Position numbers and translations under genes: made by a program. Under the pieces are notes generated by a model, which had not been told where the DNA came from, searched no databases, and was given only the letters and a program-made list of their open reading frames with translations. A DNA stretch of 64,000 nt, taken from positions 62,001-126,000 of the forward strand of contig NZ_MZGT01000004.1 of the NCBI RefSeq assembly GCF_002029255.1. The letters are read 5' to 3'. How positions within the stretch are numbered: position 1 is the stretch's first letter; every line of letters starts with the position of its first letter. Of this stretch, positions 38,043 through 47,954 are shown in pieces. This DNA comes from Clostridium chromiireducens. Its GTDB lineage: Bacteria > Bacillota > Clostridia > Clostridiales > Clostridiaceae.

Positions 38043-39233
38043 TTATTTTAAATTATATAAAGCCGCTAACTTATCAAAAGCTTGTAATGATTTTTCGATC
38101 TTTTCGTATGAAGTACAGTAAGCCAATCGTACATGCCCTGGGCATCCAAAAGTGGAGCCAGGTACAAGTAATAAATTAAATTGCTTTGCATCTTCACAGA
38201 ATTTTTTATCATCTTCAATAGGTGATTTAGGGAAAAGATAAAAAGCTCCTTGGGGTTTGAAACATGTGAAACCTAAGCTTACTAAATGGTTGTATAAAAG
38301 ATCGCGGTTTTTCTTATATATATTAACATCAACTTCAGAACCTATAGTTTTTGCAATAACTCTTTGAAATAAAGAAGGTGCATTTACAAAGCCTAAAACA
38401 CGATTTGAAATATTTAGTGCTGCCATCATTTCATCAAAATCATTCATTAATGAATTTGTAACTACATATCCAATACGTTCCCCAGGTAAAGATAATGATT
38501 TACTGTATGAGTAAGCTATAAAGCTATTATTATAGTATTTTAATATGCAAGGTACTTCAACATCATCATAAACTATTTCTCTATAAGGTTCATCAGATAT
38601 TAAGTAAATACTTGTATTTAATTCTTTTTCCTTTACATTAAGTACATGAGTCAAGCCTCTAAGTACTTCCTTTGAGTAAATAGCTCCTGTAGGATTATTT
38701 GGAGTATTTATTAATATAGCCTTTGTCTTTGATGTGATAGCATTAGCTAAAGCCTCCAAATCAGGCTCAAAGTTTTCAGTATTAGTAGGAACAGTTGTAA
38801 GTATTCCGTGAAAAGTTTCAACATAATTTTTATATTCCCCAAAGTATGGTGAGAAGGTAATAATCTCATCACCAGGATTTAAAATTGACTCAAAAATTAT
38901 ATTTAATCCACCAGCAGCCCCGCAAGTCATAACAAGATTTTTTCCAGTAAGAGATAAATCATATTTTTTGTTTAAGAAAGTGCTTATGGTATCTCTGACA
39001 TCTTCATAACCAGAGTTATGCATATAGCCATGAACAAAGTTTGGTGATTCTTCATTTAGAATATCGATTATAACTTCTTTAATATTTTCAGGAGGTTCAA
39101 CATTCGGATTACCTATGCTGAAATCAAAAACATTTTCTTCTCCATGAATTTTTGATAATCTCTTACCTTCTTCAAACATGGCTCTTATGGTAGTACTATT
39201 TGAGATAAGAGATTTAAGTCTATTTGATATCAT
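38043..39233 (-). CDS. Pyridoxal-phosphate aminotransferase, class I/II (AspB-like)
   Basis: The 396-residue fold-type I aminotransferase has the PLP lysine in YSYSKSLSLPGERIGY, GNPNVEPP at the N-terminus, NTPNNPTGAIY and SDEPYREIVYDD (the aspartate and tyrosine that hold PLP). This branch is usually annotated as aspartate or aromatic aminotransferase; specificity cannot be read here. GGGGGC precedes ATG 39233. Monocistronic by layout. Confidence 0.9.
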   Translation of the reverse strand: MISNRLKSLISNSTTIRAMFEEGKRLSKIHGEENVFDFSIGNPNVEPPENIKEVIIDILNEESPNFVHGYMHNSGYEDVRDTISTFLNKKYDLSLTGKNLVMTCGAAGGLNIIFESILNPGDEIITFSPYFGEYKNYVETFHGILTTVPTNTENFEPDLEALANAITSKTKAILINTPNNPTGAIYSKEVLRGLTHVLNVKEKELNTSIYLISDEPYREIVYDDVEVPCILKYYNNSFIAYSYSKSLSLPGERIGYVVTNSLMNDFDEMMAALNISNRVLGFVNAPSLFQRVIAKTIGSEVDVNIYKKNRDLLYNHLVSLGFTCFKPQGAFYLFPKSPIEDDKKFCEDAKQFNLLLVPGSTFGCPGHVRLAYCTSYEKIEKSLQAFDKLAALYNLK

Positions 39234-39789
39234 ATTTAAGCCCCCAATACATAATTTTAATAGTATAATTTTATCATATTTTAAAAAGTAATGGGCAATT
39301 CTTGTAAAAAAATTATGATTAATTGAAAATCAAGTTATAATACCTATTTGAGATTTGATTTTTTATTTTGATGAATTATTGTAAGAAATAACAAACTTTT
39401 GCTGTAACAAGAGTATGATGACTAAATGGCGTATTTAACTGCATTTCATCAAAAGATTGTAAACTAGAATTTTCATTATTATGGTTGAAAAAGAAAAATA
39501 TACATGATATTCTATTAAAGAATATATATAAATATATACTTTTTTGAATTTTATTGTAAATAAAAAGGGCTTTTTATGAATTATGCCATATGAGTATATT
39601 TATATTTCTATAAACAACATTTCTTAAAATCTTTTCTAGCTAAAATCCAGAGATTAAATAATTATAAATTAATAGTGAGATTATTGATTCATGATAAATC
39701 AACTGAATTGAAGTCTACTATGATGACCAATGATAAAATAGAAAAAAGCTTTAAATAAATTGAATTAAAGAAAAAGGAGAGCATAAATT
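39234..39789. other. Noncoding stretch between aminotransferase and MCP
   Basis: These 556 bases are very AT-rich and hold the divergent promoters of both neighbours. I find no ORF with a ribosome site, no strong hairpin and no palindrome-family copy. It is long for a simple divergent promoter region. Confidence 0.4.
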
Positions 39790-41052
39790 ATGAATAAAAA
39801 TAATAAGATAAGTTTTTTACATTCTACTGCAACAAGAATTTTTTCGGTTTATATTGTAATGATATTAATGGGGATTGGTATTGGGATAGGATTAAAAACA
39901 AGCTTAATGCTAACGATTATATCTGTAGCTGTAGTCGTTGTAATAGGCGGAACATTAATTTTTACAACAATAGGATTCATAATAGCACCACTGCATAAAA
40001 TAAGGCATTTGGCTGAGAGAATGAGTAAATTAGATATATCAACCAATATTACTATTTCTAGAAAAGACGAATTTGCATATATTGGACTAGCTTTAAATAA
40101 GGCTCAAGATAATTTAAGAGAAATGATTCAGTTATGTGCAGATAATGCGACTAACGTGTCTGCATTAAGTGAAGAGGCATCTGCTACAGTTCAAGAAATA
40201 TCAGCAAGCCTTGAGCATATTAATTTAGAATTTGAAAGGATTGATTCTAGCACTCAGGAAAATAGTAGCAATGTTGAAGAAATATATGCATCAATTCAAC
40301 AGGTGACTGCCAATATGGAAGTGTTAGCATCAAAGGCTGAAACGGGGAATGAAAATTCAAATAATATAAAAGAAAGAGCTAAGAATATAGAAGAAAATAG
40401 TCAGAAGGCAATTGAAAATACAAGGATCGTATACCACAATAAAGAAGAATACATAAAGAAAGCAATTGAAGAATCAAAAGTAGTTGAAGAAATAAAGGTG
40501 ATGGCAGATTCAATAGCAAGTATTTCAGAACAGACAAATCTTCTAGCATTAAATGCAGCAATTGAGGCGGCAAGAGCAGGAGAATCAGGAAAAGGGTTCG
40601 CGGTAGTCGCAGAGGAAGTAAGAAAGCTTGCAGAAGAATCATCTTCATCAGTAGTTACAATTCAGAATACAATAGAAAGAGTAGAAAAGGCATTTAGAAA
40701 TCTTTCTGAGAATAGCAAGGAAATGCTAACATTTATTAAAACGAATGTTAAAGATGATTTGGAAGGGTATGGAGGTGTTGCAGTCCAATATACTGAAGAT
40801 GGGGAGTTTATAAGCCAAATGTCAAAGCAAATTGCCGAAATGTCTGAACATGTAAATGCATCAATCGAACAAGTAAGTGCGGCTATATCAAACACAGCTA
40901 AGAATTCAGAAACAGTTTCAAGCAGCACTCACAGCATACAACAAGGCATAGATGATACGTCTATAGCTATGAAACAAGTAGTAGAAACAATATCAAGAGA
41001 AGCTATAAAGGCTGAAGAATTAAGTAGCATCATTTCAAAATTCAAATTATAG
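39790..41052 (+). CDS. MCP-type signal transducer without an extracellular sensor domain
   Basis: The 420-residue protein has two adjacent membrane segments (about 15-35 and 41-66) joined by a few residues, a HAMP domain (about 67-120) and an MCP signalling domain with the tip [23 protein letters not shown] in part. With no ligand-binding domain it must sense through the membrane, HAMP or a partner. The signalling domain has seven or so extra residues near [15 protein letters not shown] (about residues 330-345) that look unlike standard heptads. AAAGGAG precedes the ATG. Confidence 0.88.
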   Translation: MNKNNKISFLHSTATRIFSVYIVMILMGIGIGIGLKTSLMLTIISVAVVVVIGGTLIFTTIGFIIAPLHKIRHLAERMSKLDISTNITISRKDEFAYIGLALNKAQDNLREMIQLCADNATNVSALSEEASATVQEISASLEHINLEFERIDSSTQENSSNVEEIYASIQQVTANMEVLASKAETGNENSNNIKERAKNIEENSQKAIENTRIVYHNKEEYIKKAIEESKVVEEIKVMADSIASISEQTNLLALNAAIEAARAGESGKGFAVVAEEVRKLAEESSSSVVTIQNTIERVEKAFRNLSENSKEMLTFIKTNVKDDLEGYGGVAVQYTEDGEFISQMSKQIAEMSEHVNASIEQVSAAISNTAKNSETVSSSTHSIQQGIDDTSIAMKQVVETISREAIKAEELSSIISKFKL

Positions 41053-41070
41053 TATAGAGATCCAATACAT

Positions 41071-41265
41071 AACTTGCCGAAATAAGTAACATATTGTGTT
41101 GCATCGAAAAAAGAACTGAATGTATTTCTTCAATAAAAGTTGTTCCGTTTGTGCTAGTCCTTAGCTTGCCTAAGGAACAAGCATAGATGGTGCAAATTTT
41201 ATTGGTAGAAATCCTCAGTTCTTTTTTCTAGCAACCGAGTAACAGAGTAACTTCTCTTTCGGCTG
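41071..41265 (-). repeat. Dispersed long-palindrome element, copy E (reverse orientation)
   Basis: In plus-strand reading GTTGTTCC (41139-41146) comes first and GGTGCAA (41189-41195) second, so the core runs opposite to copies A, C, D, G and H. On the minus strand the core is TTTGCACC with GGAACAAC; the apical hairpin is TCCTTAG/CTAAGGA, and the box pair is GGTTGC with GCAACAC. Outer arm AGAACTGA pairs with TCAGTTCT. It lies between convergent genes. Confidence 0.85.
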
Positions 41266-41290
41266 GTATACGTATATTTTAGAACAAGAT

Positions 41291-42217
41291 TTAGTTTATA
41301 TTTAAATCTCCGCTTAAGGTGTTTATATTGATAAGTGAGCTTTCATCACCAGCTGAAAGGCTGCTACTATGTGAATTTAGATCTCCAGAAACTGTTTCGT
41401 AATTAACTTTATAACCTGAATTCTTTGGGAGTAACAAATTTACGGAGCCTGATTGAGTACTTAGTGATACATTATTTAGAGAATCCACGAACCTTAAATC
41501 AATATCTCCAGAGGAAGTAGAACCATTTAAAATTCCAAGTGTACCTTCGCCGTGTATATCTCCGGAAGATGAAGTTAATTTTGTTTCTGCTAAAGCTGTC
41601 ATACCATTAAAATTAATACTTCCACTAGAGTTATTTAGGCTTAAATAATTTAAGTTGGAATTTACAGTATTTATTTCACCACTAGCTGTAGTAAGGTTTA
41701 AAGTATCGATCGATAAGTTAGAAACATCTATATCTCCACTGCTTGTAATAATTTTTAAAGTTGATTTATCCTTAAGTTTGTTAGGAATACTTACTGAAAT
41801 ACTAGCATTGCTTGGGGTATCGTATCTCGTGCCTAAGGTTATTTTATTTTCGCTTTCTGTTTGAGATAAATCACTAGATATAGTGTTATAGCTTTTTATT
41901 TGAACTTTTAAGCTGTCACCATCATAACTTATTACCTTGATATCTTGAGAATTTAAGTTGAAATTAATCTCGTTAATATTATCATTGATTGTGTAATCTT
42001 TTGAAACATAAGAAGCATTAAAATCAAAGTTAAAGCCTGATAAATTTATATCATATTTAAAAGAATTAGGATTTACATGAAGTTCATCAGCATAATCAGA
42101 AAGTTTATATCCACTTTGGACCAAAACAATGCATCCTGAGGTATAAAAAGTAATGGATAAAATAAATAATACAAGTATAAATATCTTCATATTAGTAGAA
42201 ATAAACTTTTTTTTCAT
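41291..42217 (-). CDS. DUF4097 putative lipoprotein with beta-helix repeats
   Basis: The 308-residue protein has an N-terminal hydrophobic segment and possible lipobox TSGC (C29), so it is probably anchored outside the membrane. The rest consists of short degenerate repeats around SSGDI/SGSIN/SGEIN, typical of the DUF4097 beta-helix (putative adhesin) family. Such proteins often accompany DUF1700 and PadR genes in envelope-stress modules. Its ATG overlaps the stop codon of the DUF1700 gene by one base (TAATG), indicating translational coupling. Confidence 0.82.
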   Translation of the reverse strand: MKKKFISTNMKIFILVLFILSITFYTSGCIVLVQSGYKLSDYADELHVNPNSFKYDINLSGFNFDFNASYVSKDYTINDNINEINFNLNSQDIKVISYDGDSLKVQIKSYNTISSDLSQTESENKITLGTRYDTPSNASISVSIPNKLKDKSTLKIITSSGDIDVSNLSIDTLNLTTASGEINTVNSNLNYLSLNNSSGSINFNGMTALAETKLTSSSGDIHGEGTLGILNGSTSSGDIDLRFVDSLNNVSLSTQSGSVNLLLPKNSGYKVNYETVSGDLNSHSSSLSAGDESSLININTLSGDLNIN

Positions 42218-43194
42218 TAAAGTGCACCTCCTTTTCCTTTGATTACATTATAGATTTTAATAAATATTTGTATAAAAAATTTACCAAGATAATAAAATAA
42301 AAGTGCTAGAAGCATTGATAGACAAATTGAGCCTAACGAGAAGAGAACTATAACAGGATATGGAAAATTAGCAACAAAAGCGGGTACATTAGGCAACCCA
42401 ATAAAGCTTGTAAAGGTTCCACCTACTAATACACCAATGCTGGCGATAAAAATACTTATAGCTGCTCCCAAAATTCCAATAACAAAACCAATGGCTCCAG
42501 TTATAACTGGGAAGAAAATTATTAAAGTTAGAAATGCAATACAAAACTTTAATAGTGCATTTACATTGGATTGTGGTGATCTATTATTAAAAACATTATT
42601 AGTAAAATTATTTGATGAGCTATTGGAATTATTTTTGCTATTATAATCATAGTTTGAGTTATTGCAATTATTATAACTCAAATCATTGTCAACACTAAAA
42701 TTCTTATCTGCCTTATATGAAGCAGCAGATTGAGAATTGAATTCTTTATTATCAGATGATATAGTAGAACTATGAAGTCTATAAAAATCGTCATCTAAAT
42801 TAGCATTTTCATGAGAATCATTTATATTTAAGTCTTTTAGTTCAACATTATTTTTCAAATCATTTTCATTATTATTAGCGTTATTATTGAAATTATCGCT
42901 TGTAATATTATTATTAACAGTTATAGAATTATAAGAAGTTTCAGTGGTTGCTTGATTAGTGTAATCATTAATAGAGCATTCTAAATTAGAATATATATTT
43001 AAATTATCATTTCTATATTTATTGACAATAGAATTAGGGTCACCTAATTCATGTACTATTTCTTCTTCAGTTTTTCTAGCAGCTAGTCCAAGCGTAAAAT
43101 TATGATCATAATAGGATATAATTTCCTGTAATTTTATTTCAGGAATTTCTTTTAGTCCATCCATTAGTATGTTAAAAAATTCATTTTGCGTCAT
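42217..43194 (-). CDS. DUF1700 membrane protein
   Basis: The 325-residue protein has an N-terminal DUF1700 domain (about 1-65; EFFNILMDGLKEIP, YYDHNFTLGL, ELGDPNSIVNKYR), a 130-residue low-complexity asparagine- and serine-rich linker, and two or three C-terminal membrane segments (about 212-320). GGAGGTTTATTTA precedes the ATG. Usual partners are PadR-family regulators; none is next to it here. The linker is unusually long and may have expanded by repeats of Asn codons. Confidence 0.8.
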   Translation of the reverse strand: MTQNEFFNILMDGLKEIPEIKLQEIISYYDHNFTLGLAARKTEEEIVHELGDPNSIVNKYRNDNLNIYSNLECSINDYTNQATTETSYNSITVNNNITSDNFNNNANNNENDLKNNVELKDLNINDSHENANLDDDFYRLHSSTISSDNKEFNSQSAASYKADKNFSVDNDLSYNNCNNSNYDYNSKNNSNSSSNNFTNNVFNNRSPQSNVNALLKFCIAFLTLIIFFPVITGAIGFVIGILGAAISIFIASIGVLVGGTFTSFIGLPNVPAFVANFPYPVIVLFSLGSICLSMLLALLFYYLGKFFIQIFIKIYNVIKGKGGAL

Positions 43195-43392
43195 TAAATA
43201 AACCTCCTTTATTAAAATCTTTTTCTTGATTAAAAGTATATGATAGGAATGAATAGACTACAATACAGTACACCATTGTTTAATGTTTTATTAAGGTATT
43301 ATATTAGAAGTTAACAAACTATTAAGGAATTATTAAGGTTTAATAAAAAGATTTACACAAAAGTTTAAAATTAGTTTCAATAATACTAAAAT

Positions 43393-43783
43393 CTGTGAAT
43401 AAGATTGTGGACAAACTGTATAAATATTAGAGAAAAATATGTGGTAAAGCCTGTAAAATAAAGGGTTTGTTTATAGTGTTGATAAGCCTATGTTATCTGT
43501 GGATAAGTCGAGTGGAAAAAAATAAGACAAATGGTAAGTTATTTAAATAATTATTGAATTCCAATAGTATCATAAAGTAAATAATTATGTTATTTAAACT
43601 CATTTAATAGCAAAATTACACAAAATTTCTATTGAGAATGTTGAAAAATAGGCTTATTTAGCTATATCGAGAGGATTTTGCAGAAAAGTTTTACTAGCAT
43701 TTTTGCCTTAAAAGAATTTATAATATATTGTTATAAACAATATACACAATTCTGTGGATAAAAAGTGTGGATAATGTGGACAA
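43393..43783 (+). other. DnaA-box cluster
   Basis: TGTGGATAA, the complement of the consensus DnaA box TTATCCACA, is present exactly at 43498-43506, 43753-43761 and 43766-43774. Near matches are TGTGAATAA (43393-43401), TGTGGACAA (43405-43413 and 43775-43783) and TGTTGATAA (43477-43485). All point the same way. The sequence between them is extremely AT-rich. It lies in a 970-base noncoding region (43195-44168). No dnaA, dnaN or rpmH gene is adjacent, so a regulatory DnaA-binding cluster is likelier than the main origin. Confidence 0.65.
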
Positions 43784-44168
43784 ACAGTAAATATAAATTT
43801 AACTTTAAGGAAAATGATAAAATAGTATAATAATAGTATAGAATTAAAAGAATATAGTCTATAGTAGAGAGACTTTAGGATACTATTCTTACTAGGATAC
43901 ACTAATACATTTTTATAGGATGCTTAAATGCAAGATAAGTTATCTGCCATGGCCTATAAAACGTTATTAAAAATAGGATTACTTTAAGGTTAATGAATAT
44001 GGTGAATACATATAAGATTATGTTTTGCTGATAAAGAGATTTTATGAGAGAGATATGAGTTACTGTAAAAATATTAAATTTAAATTATATAAGAGTGTAT
44101 GATTTAAAATTATTATAAGTTGAATTGTAATTATTAAGTTTAATGATTATGGGGAGGGGATAGGATCT

Positions 44169-44843
44169 ATGACAAGTAAAGAAGCTAAGTTTGTTCCGCA
44201 AATAAAAGGTACACTTAGAAATCATGTGATTGAAGTTCCAACGGTTATAAGAAATTGTGGTGGAATTAAGATTTTTGGAAAGAGAATAAAATCATTGTTA
44301 TTTAGTACTGATGTTGCATTAATAAGGAATAGTAACGCTGATGCTATTATTGCGGTTTATCCATTTACACCACAGCCAGTGATTACACAAGCACTTGTGA
44401 TGGCAGCAGATGTTCCTGTATTTTGTGGTGTAGGGGGAGGAATAACTCAAGGGAAGAGAGTAGTGAATTTAGCAATGGATGCAGAATTTAAGGGGGCCAT
44501 GGGGGTAGTTGTAAATGCTCCAACAAGTAATGAAGTAGTAAGAAAAATTAGGGCCACCATAGATATACCGGTAATAGTAACTGTTATTTCGGAAGATGAA
44601 GATATTTCTAAGAGAATTGAAGCCGGTGCGACTATTTTGAATGTTTCTGGTGGCAAAAAAACAGCTGAAATAGTTCGAAACATCAGAAAAATTTTTCCAG
44701 AGTTTCCGATAATAGCGACTGGAGGACCAACTGATGAATCAATTATTGAAACTATTCAGGCTGGGGCTAATGCTATAACATTTACTCCACCATCTTCAGC
44801 AAGCATTATGTGCAATCTTATGGATAATTATAGAAAAGAATAG
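44169..44843 (+). CDS. Conserved TIM-barrel protein, putative hydrolase
   Basis: The 224-residue protein has alternating beta strands and helices, phosphate-binding-like motifs near the end (PIIATGGPTDESI, ANAITFTPPS) and VFCGVGGGITQGKR. It resembles clostridial proteins generically annotated as hydrolase. The C-terminal glycine loops suggest a phosphosugar or nucleotide ligand, but I cannot name the reaction. GGGGAGGGG precedes the ATG. It is alone, between the DnaA-box region and lysA. Confidence 0.6.
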   Translation: MTSKEAKFVPQIKGTLRNHVIEVPTVIRNCGGIKIFGKRIKSLLFSTDVALIRNSNADAIIAVYPFTPQPVITQALVMAADVPVFCGVGGGITQGKRVVNLAMDAEFKGAMGVVVNAPTSNEVVRKIRATIDIPVIVTVISEDEDISKRIEAGATILNVSGGKKTAEIVRNIRKIFPEFPIIATGGPTDESIIETIQAGANAITFTPPSSASIMCNLMDNYRKE

Positions 44844-44886
44844 AAAATATAATCCTACACTTGATGTATGAATAATAAAAAAAATG

Positions 44887-44914
44887 TTGATTTAAGTAAA
44901 ATTTATGGTATCAT
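44887..44914 (+). promoter_or_regulatory. Possible promoter of the riboswitch-lysA transcript
   Basis: TTGATT, a 16-base spacer and TATCAT. It would start transcription near 44921, about 95 bases before the aptamer. A weaker possibility closer to the aptamer cannot be excluded. Confidence 0.4.
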
Positions 44915-45013
44915 ATTTGTAACAGTTTAATAATATGATATTATAGTCATTAGAAGTCTAAAGAACCTATGGGTAGATAAGAAGTCTACTATTTAGATAG
45001 AATATAAATATAA

Positions 45014-45190
45014 TATGACCTGGGGTAGAGGTGCTTTAATAAAGAGTAGGTATAAGTAGTTGGCAAACGATGATTTATGCTGAAAGGTATTACGGCCGAA
45101 GGAATAACTTATTATGCGGTAATTTATTTCTGGGGATTCATAAAATATGTGAATAACTGTCACGAAAGTGTTGAGCTACAAGGTGCATTT
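45014..45190 (+). promoter_or_regulatory. Lysine riboswitch (L box)
   Basis: The conserved L-box segments appear in order: GGTAGAGGTGC (45025-45035), AGTAGGTATAAGTAG, GCTGAAAGG, GGCCGAAGGAAT (around 45093-45104), CTGGGGATTC and AACTGTCACGAAAGTGTTGAGCTAC. The closing stem pairs CCTGGGGTAG near 45019 with CTACAAGG near 45176. Lysine binding is expected to favour the downstream terminator and reduce lysA. It precedes lysA, the last step of lysine synthesis. Confidence 0.9.
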
Positions 45191-45314
45191 TAATTAACAA
45201 TTTAAAATAATAATTTTGATTGTTCTATATTTGGAAAAATATTTAATAATTTAATTTTATAAATTGATAATTAATGAAATTAATATGCATACAAATTTAG
45301 CGTAATCTACCACT

Positions 45315-45347
45315 CGTCACAGACATATTCTGTGGCGTTTGTTTTTT
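45315..45347 (+). terminator. Riboswitch-controlled terminator
   Basis: CGTCACAGA (45315-45323) pairs with TCTGTGGCG (45329-45337), followed by TTTGTTTTTT. It is about 125 bases after the aptamer and 230 bases before lysA. The intervening AT-rich linker must contain the antiterminator pairing; I could not identify it with confidence. Confidence 0.8.
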
Positions 45348-45579
45348 GGGCAAAAATCATAATAAAACCAAAGAAGTAGGTAATTTCTTTTCGTGGAAAA
45401 CATAAAAACTATCGTATAGATTTTTTTTATAATATTATTAAAGGGAGCTTAATGGCTTTCGATAACTGTTGCTTTTTAATCGCAGGATGAATAGAGGATA
45501 CATGCCTTTATTATCACGGCTAGATTATTTAAAGATAAATAACTTGATAATAAGTATAATTAATTTGGGGGTTAGGCAA

Positions 45580-46875
45580 ATGAAATTGTTTGGAACAATG
45601 AAAGAACAGGACAATCAATTAGTAATTGGGGGAGTTAGTTCTAAAGATTTAGTAAAAGAATATGGAAGTCCTTTATATGTATTCGATGAAGATTTGATAA
45701 GAGAATATTGTAGAGATTATAGAAATCATTTTAAATGCGAAGAAAACAATAATAGAGTAGCGTTTGCCGGAAAGGCATTTTTGACACTGCAAATGTGCAA
45801 GTTGCTAAAAGAAGAAAAAATGCATTTAGATGTTGTTTCAGGAGGAGAGTTATACACAGCTCATAAAGCAGGATTTCCACTTGAAAAAGTAATGTTTCAC
45901 GGAAATAATAAGACATTAGATGAAATTCAGTTAGGTGTTAAATTAGGTGTAGGTAATTTTGTAGTAGATAATTGCTATGAAATGGAAATGCTAAATAATA
46001 TAGCTAAGGAATATAATAAAGTACAGGATATTTATTTAAGAATAACTCCAGGAATTGAGGCTCATACTCATGAGTATATAAAAACTGGACAAATAGATTC
46101 CAAATTTGGATTTGCACCAGTAGGTACAGTTATAGAAGATGCTATTAAGAAGGCTATAAGTCTGGAAAGTATAAATCTTGCAGGAATACATTGTCATATA
46201 GGTTCCCAAATCTTTGATTTAGAACCATATGCAGATGCTGTGGAAATAATGCTAGAGCTTGTAAGAAACACCAAAGACAACCTTGGTTACTTAATAAAAG
46301 AAGTAGATTTTGGAGGCGGTTTTGGTGTATACTATACTAAGGATGATGAACCTAAGACTACTGAGGAATATTGCAAAACGATAATTAATAAAGTTGATGA
46401 AGTTTGTGCTAGAACTGGTCAAGAAAGACCAATTCTTACAATAGAACCTGGAAGAAGTATCGTAGCTAATGCAGGACTTACATTATATACTGTGGGATCA
46501 ATCAAAGAGATTCCAGGTATTAGAACGTATGTATCAGTAGATGGAGGAATGACAGATAATATACGACCAGCCCTATATAATGCAGAGTATGAATGTATTC
46601 TTGCTAATAAGGTTTCTGAGGTTTCAGAAGAAACTGTGACCATATCAGGGAAGTGCTGTGAATCAGGAGATATATTATTAGAAAATGTTAAACTTCCACA
46701 AGTTGAAAGCGGCGATATTTTAGCAATAATGACTACGGGTGCCTATGGATATTCAATGTCAAGCAATTACAATAAGATACCGAAGCCATCAGTAGTAATG
46801 GTTAAGGATAATGAAGCAAGGCTAATTTGCAAGAGAGAATCCTATGAAGATCTATTAAAAAATGATATAGAGTAA
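45580..46875 (+). CDS. lysA: Diaminopimelate decarboxylase
   Basis: The 431-residue PLP enzyme converts meso-diaminopimelate to lysine. The PLP lysine is K65 in AFAGKAFL; other motifs are HCHIGSQI, DFGGGFGVYY, IEPGRSIVANAG and CCESGDIL, where a cysteine completes the second active site of the dimer. I place the start at ATG 45580 after GGGGGTTAGG; the frame is open further up but those codons lie in the leader. It is regulated by the lysine riboswitch. Confidence 0.95.
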   Translation: MKLFGTMKEQDNQLVIGGVSSKDLVKEYGSPLYVFDEDLIREYCRDYRNHFKCEENNNRVAFAGKAFLTLQMCKLLKEEKMHLDVVSGGELYTAHKAGFPLEKVMFHGNNKTLDEIQLGVKLGVGNFVVDNCYEMEMLNNIAKEYNKVQDIYLRITPGIEAHTHEYIKTGQIDSKFGFAPVGTVIEDAIKKAISLESINLAGIHCHIGSQIFDLEPYADAVEIMLELVRNTKDNLGYLIKEVDFGGGFGVYYTKDDEPKTTEEYCKTIINKVDEVCARTGQERPILTIEPGRSIVANAGLTLYTVGSIKEIPGIRTYVSVDGGMTDNIRPALYNAEYECILANKVSEVSEETVTISGKCCESGDILLENVKLPQVESGDILAIMTTGAYGYSMSSNYNKIPKPSVVMVKDNEARLICKRESYEDLLKNDIE

Positions 46876-46910
46876 ATAAGTCTTTTACAAACTTATTTTT
46901 AAAAGGTTCC

Positions 46911-46932
46911 ACATTGAATTATTATTCAATGT
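46911..46932 (+). terminator. Hairpin after lysA
   Basis: ACATTGAAT pairs with ATTCAATGT across TATT, followed by TGGTTT. It is 35 bases after the stop codon; the T tract is weak. Confidence 0.5.
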
Positions 46933-47005
46933 TGGTTTAAGGCATACTTTTAATGAATGCGCTTTTATTGATATTCTTTCCCAAGATTATAAATAGATAG
47001 AAGAG

Positions 47006-47040
47006 ATATGCACTAATTTTTTGGATTAGTGCATATTTTT
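47006..47040. terminator. Terminator between lysA and the signal peptidase genes
   Basis: ATATGCACTAAT (47006-47017) pairs exactly with ATTAGTGCATAT (47025-47036), followed by T residues. The remaining 47041-47305 shows only AT-rich promoter-like sequence. Confidence 0.75.
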
Positions 47041-47305
47041 ATTACAAAGTTATTTAAGAAAACTGAGTCTTGACACTAAAGTGTTTTTTTAATAAGGCAA
47101 AGTAAGACAAAGTAAAAATAAATATTAATGATAGTAAATCGTATAAAAGTTAACAACTTATAAATATTTTATTGAGAAAATTATGGTATACTAAAATGGT
47201 GTTGAAAAATAAAGCATAAAAATTACTAATAACACAGATAAGGTGAAATATTAATCATAGGAAAGTATATAATTATTATTAATTATATGATATGGAGGCA
47301 ATACT

Positions 47306-47860
47306 GTGGCAGAAAATAATGAAGATGAAGATTTGAAGCGCAAAAAACTTAGAAAAAAGTCAATAATAAAGGAATGGATAATCGATATAGCTGTTATTGC
47401 TTGTATAGGATTTTTAGTTTATCGTTTTGTAGGTTATGGTGTTTGGATTACAAGTGGATCCATGATACCAACATTGGAAGTTAAAGATAGGCTTATTGTA
47501 ACTAGGGTTTATAGTCCAGAGAGTTTAAAAGAAGGAGATATAGTATTATTTAAAAATGATGAATTTAAAGGAGATATATTAATAAAAAGATTAATAGGAC
47601 TTCCAGGTGATAAGATAGAAATCAAAGAAGGTGTTGTTTTTAGAAATGGCGAAAGGCTTCAAGAAGACTATGTAATAAATAATAATATATCTAATGGAGT
47701 TTTTGAGGTGCCAAAGAACAAGTACTTTTTTCTAGGTGATAATAGAGCACACTCTGATGATTCAAGATATTGGAATAATCCGTATGTAGATGAATCATAT
47801 ATAGTAGGAAAGGCTAGAATAAAATATTATCCAATAAAAGACTTTGAGATCTATAAATAA
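47306..47860 (+). CDS. Type I signal peptidase (first of two)
   Basis: The 184-residue protein has one N-terminal membrane segment (about 25-45) and the Ser-Lys dyad: S52 in SGSMIPTLE and K94 in ILIKRLIGLPGD. The later motif FFLGDNRAHSDDSRYW is box E. It removes signal peptides after Sec export. The start is GTG 47306 after GGAGGC. A second copy follows within 100 bases. The pair probably arose by duplication and may have different substrates. Confidence 0.93.
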   Translation: MAENNEDEDLKRKKLRKKSIIKEWIIDIAVIACIGFLVYRFVGYGVWITSGSMIPTLEVKDRLIVTRVYSPESLKEGDIVLFKNDEFKGDILIKRLIGLPGDKIEIKEGVVFRNGERLQEDYVINNNISNGVFEVPKNKYFFLGDNRAHSDDSRYWNNPYVDESYIVGKARIKYYPIKDFEIYK

Positions 47861-47954
47861 TATATTAGTTATAAAATTTAAAATAAAATCGTAAATAATA
47901 TTAACCTAATATGTAATTTTAGATAAAGCAATCTTGATAAAAGGGAGAGTATTG

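Noticed and set aside
40379..40648. Minus-strand 89-codon frame opposite the MCP, and similar frames opposite motB, cheA and copA
   Set aside because: They lack ribosome sites and are shadows of coding bias in real genes on the other strand.
43708..43902. Minus-strand frame of 64 codons in the DnaA-box region
   Set aside because: No ribosome-binding site, skewed composition from AT-rich DNA and overlap with the DnaA boxes.
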